Positions 60,339 to 64,000 of a stretch of 64,000 nucleotides of DNA are shown here, in pieces. Numbering within the stretch: the first letter of the stretch is position 1; every line of letters starts with the position of its first letter. Source of the DNA: Carex sylvatica (taxonomy: Eukaryota > Streptophyta > Magnoliopsida > Poales > Cyperaceae); the NCBI GenBank assembly GCA_964058845.1, contig CAXKVR010000159.1, positions 105,670 through 169,669 on the forward strand, read 5' to 3'. The notes under the pieces were generated by a model. It had not been told where the DNA came from. It did not search any database and was given only the letters and a program-made list of their open reading frames with translations. The position numbers and the translations under genes are program-made.

Positions 60339-61225
60339 GGCATTTAAAACCATCTGTGCCTTTTAGCATGTTGTTCTATTTATGGTTTATATTTTTTTTT
60401 TTCCTTCAAATCATGGATAATTGATAGCTTTTATGGATTTGTTTTAGTGTAAAATAGTTTGTTGATTATTAATGTTGTATTTTTATAGTTATGCAAGTAC
60501 CTTAATTTGAGACGCTTATAATTTGGCCTTATAGAAATAAACACTGCATGGCATTCCATCAAGATTCAGACAGAAATTTTCCTTTTTTTCAAATTCTCAT
60601 TGAGTGGTGCCAAAAAAAGAAAGAAGTCAAATAAAGTAGCCGAACTATTTATTCCTCAACTATTTCTCAGATTGGATTTCTCAGATTGGGTTGCAGATGT
60701 TCGAACCATGTCAAGATTTGTGCAGATCAAGTGCGCACAAATCTTGATGCAAATCGAAATGCTTCCCAATTTGTTCCGATAGCCATCAGAACGCTCCAAA
60801 GAAAAACAAACTTTGTGAAAGTTTCAAGGATTATCCCGAAATCCGTCTAACTTGTTTTTTGAATAGAAATGCATTTTATTTTTTTGCAAATTTTGTTACG
60901 CTAACCAGTAAATCATGACACTGTTCTAGAATCAAAAGAAAAAATTTAAATGAGTAAATATACCATTTGATTTAAATGGAAACACAAAATCCATTGGTTT
61001 ACTCAATGTAACTACAATATACATCATAATTAACACATGCATAAAACAAACACACATCGAAACATGAACATAAAAAACAAGGGACTCACATACACAAAAA
61101 AAAAGAAAAAAAGAAGTCAAATTGAATAAAAGGAAAAATAAAAAAACAAGGGATTCACATACACAAAAAAAATTAAAAAAATCAAATGTCAAACTGAATA
61201 AAAGAAAGAGACTGAAAGTAGCATT
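60339..61225. other. Region between the convergent small gene and NLR-4
   Basis: Copy of 3537-4426, with a shorter A-rich repeat near 61085-61175. Possibly 3' UTR of NLR-4. No gene seen. Confidence 0.5.
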
Positions 61226-63596
61226 TCAATCTATAACTTTATGGGTAACATGGTTTAGATTAGGATGGTTGCATAGACCAAGATGGTTGCTGATGAGTTT
61301 TTGGCATTGAACAACACACAATGTGGTAAGTTGTGACATAGCTGTCGGTTTCACCTCCCAATTCTCTAAGTTCTTCAATTTCTCCAATTTTAAGAATTGC
61401 AACTGTGGAAACCCATTTGCAGAGCAAACCATTTGGTTACCTATGTATGCTTCATCTTGTAAACTCAGAAGTTTCAGTACTTGTAGCCTCTCTAGCGTCG
61501 GCATGGGGTCTTCCTTCAAACCAGATTTGGTTAAGGTGAGCTTTGTAAGATTTGGTGGAAATTTAACATTATCTATGGGAAATTTCCGACAAATCCATTC
61601 TCCCTCTAGTTTAATGGATTTGACCGTCTCGAGATTTGGAAATGCCCTTATGTCAAGAGCCTCTGACGGTATAATGTTGCTCATAATTGCCATCGAGATC
61701 AGATTATCCATGTGACTCAATAGGTTAGAAATAAATTTCCATTCTAGATTGTCCCAATTTGAAAGTGCTAATTTTCTAAGGTGGATCAGGAAGTGGGGAA
61801 ACTCCTTTAGCCACGACTCATGAGCCGCAACTGTTTTGAGGGTATGTAGGTTGTCTATATATGTTTCAGAGGGTGGGCCTTTAATTTGGGGGCTTTGTTT
61901 CACATAAACATGGCGAAGTGTTTTGATATTCCATAGAGATTCAGGCAGGGTATCTATGTTTGTATCTCTAACATCCAACGTTTGAAGATTTTTCATGTCT
62001 CCTATATTTTCAGGAAGCTTAGATATGTTACTATACCTGAAGCTCAGATACCGTAGGTAAATCATATCCGGTAATGTTGTTACTGGGATTGTAGACTTCC
62101 TCAGTGCCAACACTTTTAGGAGCATGGCACTTCCAAGAACAATTCTATCACAATTAAAAGCTAAAAAAGAACGTATATGATTCACCTCCGTGTATTGGTT
62201 CTCATTGTCTTGATAGATTGCTAAACGGAACCGGGATTCAATTTCTTTCTGATTTGGATTGACAACCAAAAACCCTTCCATGGATGATTGTTGGATGGCA
62301 AATTCATGAATAGAACGAGGCAAACGACAACTTTTTATTGTGCCAGAGATTGATCTCTTGGAAACAAAAACCAACGACCTGCACGCAACAAGGAAAATAA
62401 TTAAATATCAAATAGATTTTCATAAAAGAACAAAATTTCTCAATTTACATAAAAAAGAAAAAAATAATGCTTTTATTATCAAGTAGACCAAAGATAATTA
62501 TATACTCTTATTGTACTAAAACAGAGAAATTTAATTTTTATTGATGACCTATTTTTAGGAAACCGCAACCTAATGTTTGAAATATCAACCATCCTATTAC
62601 TAATTTTAATTATAAGACTGAATTTTAATTTCTGAAATATTGAGAATACCTTTGAACAAGTTCGTCGAGGTACTTATTTGCAGTTGACTCTAGAGATGTC
62701 TGTTTATCCTCTTCTTCTACAAATTCTTCAGCAATCCACATCTGAATTAGAGAGGTTGTAGGAATCTCGAAACCAATGGGGTAACATGCAAAATAAAGAA
62801 AGCATGACTGAAGAAAGTAAGGTAAATCATTATAGCAGTAGGTAAAAATTTGCCCCATATGATCGGTTGTAACCTTATTATTAGGCCACGTGATCTTTTC
62901 CAGATCATCTTTCACCCTTTTCCAGATGTAGTTGGCCATTGGTTTGAGCGAAAGGAGCCCCCCTATAAGGAGAAGAGCCAAAGGTTGTTTTTGACATGCC
63001 CCGTGAATGTTATCCGTGAGACTTCCCAGTTCCATTACTAACTTGTAACACAACGTGCGCCTTTCATGATCATTCTGCATGTTGAAAAGATATGGAAAAG
63101 CTTTCTTCAAGATGAGTGCTTCCCTCTCGTCGCAATCTAGTGTTACGCTGTTTGAAATATCCGCTTCCTCAAGAAGCATGTTTTCAATGTTTTTAACTTT
63201 ATTATTCTGTATTGTTGTATCCATGTCGTTGAACCAGTCTCCAAGCATTTCTAGATATTCTTCTGTGTATACAAAATGGAGCATAACCGTTGACCTGAAT
63301 TTGTTCATTAAATCTTCGATTAATTCTTTGATTTTCTCCCTATATTCTTTTGCCAAATCATTCTGGGAGCTGGAGGACTCCTTTCTAGCTTGTCCAACAA
63401 ACTCACCTATTAACTTTCCAACTTTTCGGGTTGTTTCTCGCACAATCATAATTATATCCTGTTGTTTGCCCACTGTGAGTTCCTTGAAATATCTGCTCTT
63501 CATCAATTCCCGAAGTCCCCGTAGATTGTTGGATGGCAAATCAAATAGTTTTCCCGTGTCTGATAGCATACCAGACATGCAAAGTAAGGCGTCCAT
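61226..63596 (-). CDS. NLR-4: NB-less NLR-like protein, two exons (complement join 61226..62378, 62650..63596)
   Basis: Predicted 699 residues from the ATG at 63596 (MDALLCMSGML; the frame reaches a TTG at 63626 behind a stop). The N-terminal domain of about 120 residues is followed by ARC-like sequence with CQKQPLALLLIGGLLS and CFLYFACYPIGFEIP. There is no P-loop or kinase-2 motif. The intron is 271 bases, phase 2 (CAAAG|GTATTC, GCAG|GTCGTT). Exon 2, with IHEF for MHD and the LRRs, differs from NLR-1 at only about ten residues. Exon 1 instead resembles NLR-2 more (EEYLEMLGDWFND, NNKVKNIENM). It is thus a mosaic of the two. The leader differs from the other copies in its upstream ORFs. Both exons are open. 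Confidence 0.85.
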
Positions 63597-63618
63597 CTCT
63601 GTTTCTACTTTCTCAAAA

Positions 63619-63690
63619 TCAACCAAAAATAATTTCCTCCCTCTCTCTTGCTATCCTTGTTTGGTAAATTAAAACAGTTTGATCGTGCAT
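63619..63690 (-). promoter_or_regulatory. 23-codon upstream ORF specific to NLR-4
   Basis: ATG at 63690 (created by a TATGCACG context absent from the other copies), 23 codons beginning MHDQTVLIYQ, stop at 63619-63621, 22 bases before the main ATG. Confidence 0.45.
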
Positions 63691-63714
63691 AATACACCCT
63701 CAAATCTAATTCAA

Positions 63715-63720
63715 CTACAT
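63715..63720 (-). promoter_or_regulatory. Start-stop element (ATGTAG) in the NLR-4 leader
   Basis: At the site of the four-codon uORF of the other copies, CAG has become TAG, leaving ATG directly followed by a stop. Confidence 0.5.
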
Positions 63721-63744
63721 GCTCCACCAAGCAATTGCAAATCT

Positions 63745-64000
63745 GCAATGCAAAATAAAACATTAAATAAAAATACTATAAATATACTGTTCCTTACTAA
63801 TTAACTTTGTAATAGTACGTAAATTATTTTTTCTTACTAATTACTAATTAAGGTTAAGGACAATTTAAAATTATTACCTTTATTACCATACTTTAATTAG
63901 GGATTTTATAATTAGAGTCCTCAATTCAAACGATTCATAAAAATGATTGAACTTGAGAAACAAAATGATATGCATCATTCAATATATGAACAAAAACATA
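63745..64000. other. Spacer upstream of NLR-4, window edge
   Basis: Nearly the same as 17641-17900. The leader modules and promoter of NLR-4 would lie beyond the window. Confidence 0.5.

Larger units (their letters stand above)
56804..62670. repeat. Segmental duplication, copy B
   Basis: Near-identical to 1-5870. Visible differences are scattered single bases and small homopolymer or A-run length changes (for example around 57810, 60395 and 61090). Confidence 0.93.

Noticed and set aside
63079..63672. 197-codon plus-strand frame opposite NLR-4 exon 1
   Set aside because: Shadow of the coding exon; no independent start region or conservation argument.

Overview
The window looks like nuclear DNA of a flowering plant, most likely a eudicot. 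It is AT-rich, has GT-AG introns, spliced NLR-type resistance-gene homologues, pentatricopeptide (PPR) remnants, a plant-mobile-domain remnant, hAT-like elements and foldback MITEs, and a chromovirus-type Ty3/gypsy LTR retrotransposon. The NLR sequences recall the R1/late-blight-like CNL group of asterids; that placement is recollection, not a search result.

The core is a minus-strand tandem cluster of four paralogous NLR-like genes. Coding parts lie at 4427-6809, 15197-17496, 32269-44273 (broken) and 61226-63596. Each has two coding exons joined by a phase-2 intron. Exon 1 carries an unfamiliar N-terminal domain plus the ARC part of NB-ARC (a GLPL-like motif and an RNBS-D-like motif). Exon 2 carries a degenerate MHD-like motif and the LRRs. 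None shows a P-loop or kinase-2 motif, so the nucleotide-binding subdomain is absent from all four. Three copies are open. The third has a premature stop and is split by a 9.29-kb retrotransposon (34012-43302; target duplication AGAAG; 2732-bp LTRs in which I saw one difference).

Upstream of each gene (higher coordinates) is a long AT-rich spacer of related sequence. It holds eight copies of a module made of short potential leader exons on the minus strand and, on the plus strand, a PPR-gene relic. Three spacers also hold a TATA box plus CT-rich first exon (near 11.15, 13.39, 22.27 and 49.85 kb). The likely transcription unit therefore runs from a TATA box 4-7 kb upstream, through small leader exons, into the NLR coding exons. 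A four-codon upstream ORF is kept in three copies and altered in the fourth.

Downstream of three NLR copies, on the plus strand, are decayed copies of a small three-exon plant gene (587-3536, 57390-60338, and one exon at 30505-30619). The segment 1-5870 is an almost identical duplicate of 56804-62670. Similarity drops sharply at the 3' end of NLR exon 1, which suggests recombination or gene conversion.

The stretch from 50.9 to 52.6 kb has two non-autonomous hAT-like elements with 8-bp target duplications. One is packed with CCCGAC-type repeats and the other carries a 77-bp near-perfect palindrome. The rest (17.6-28.8 kb, 44.4-46.6 kb, 52.6-56.8 kb) is AT-rich spacer with dispersed repeats and no convincing gene.
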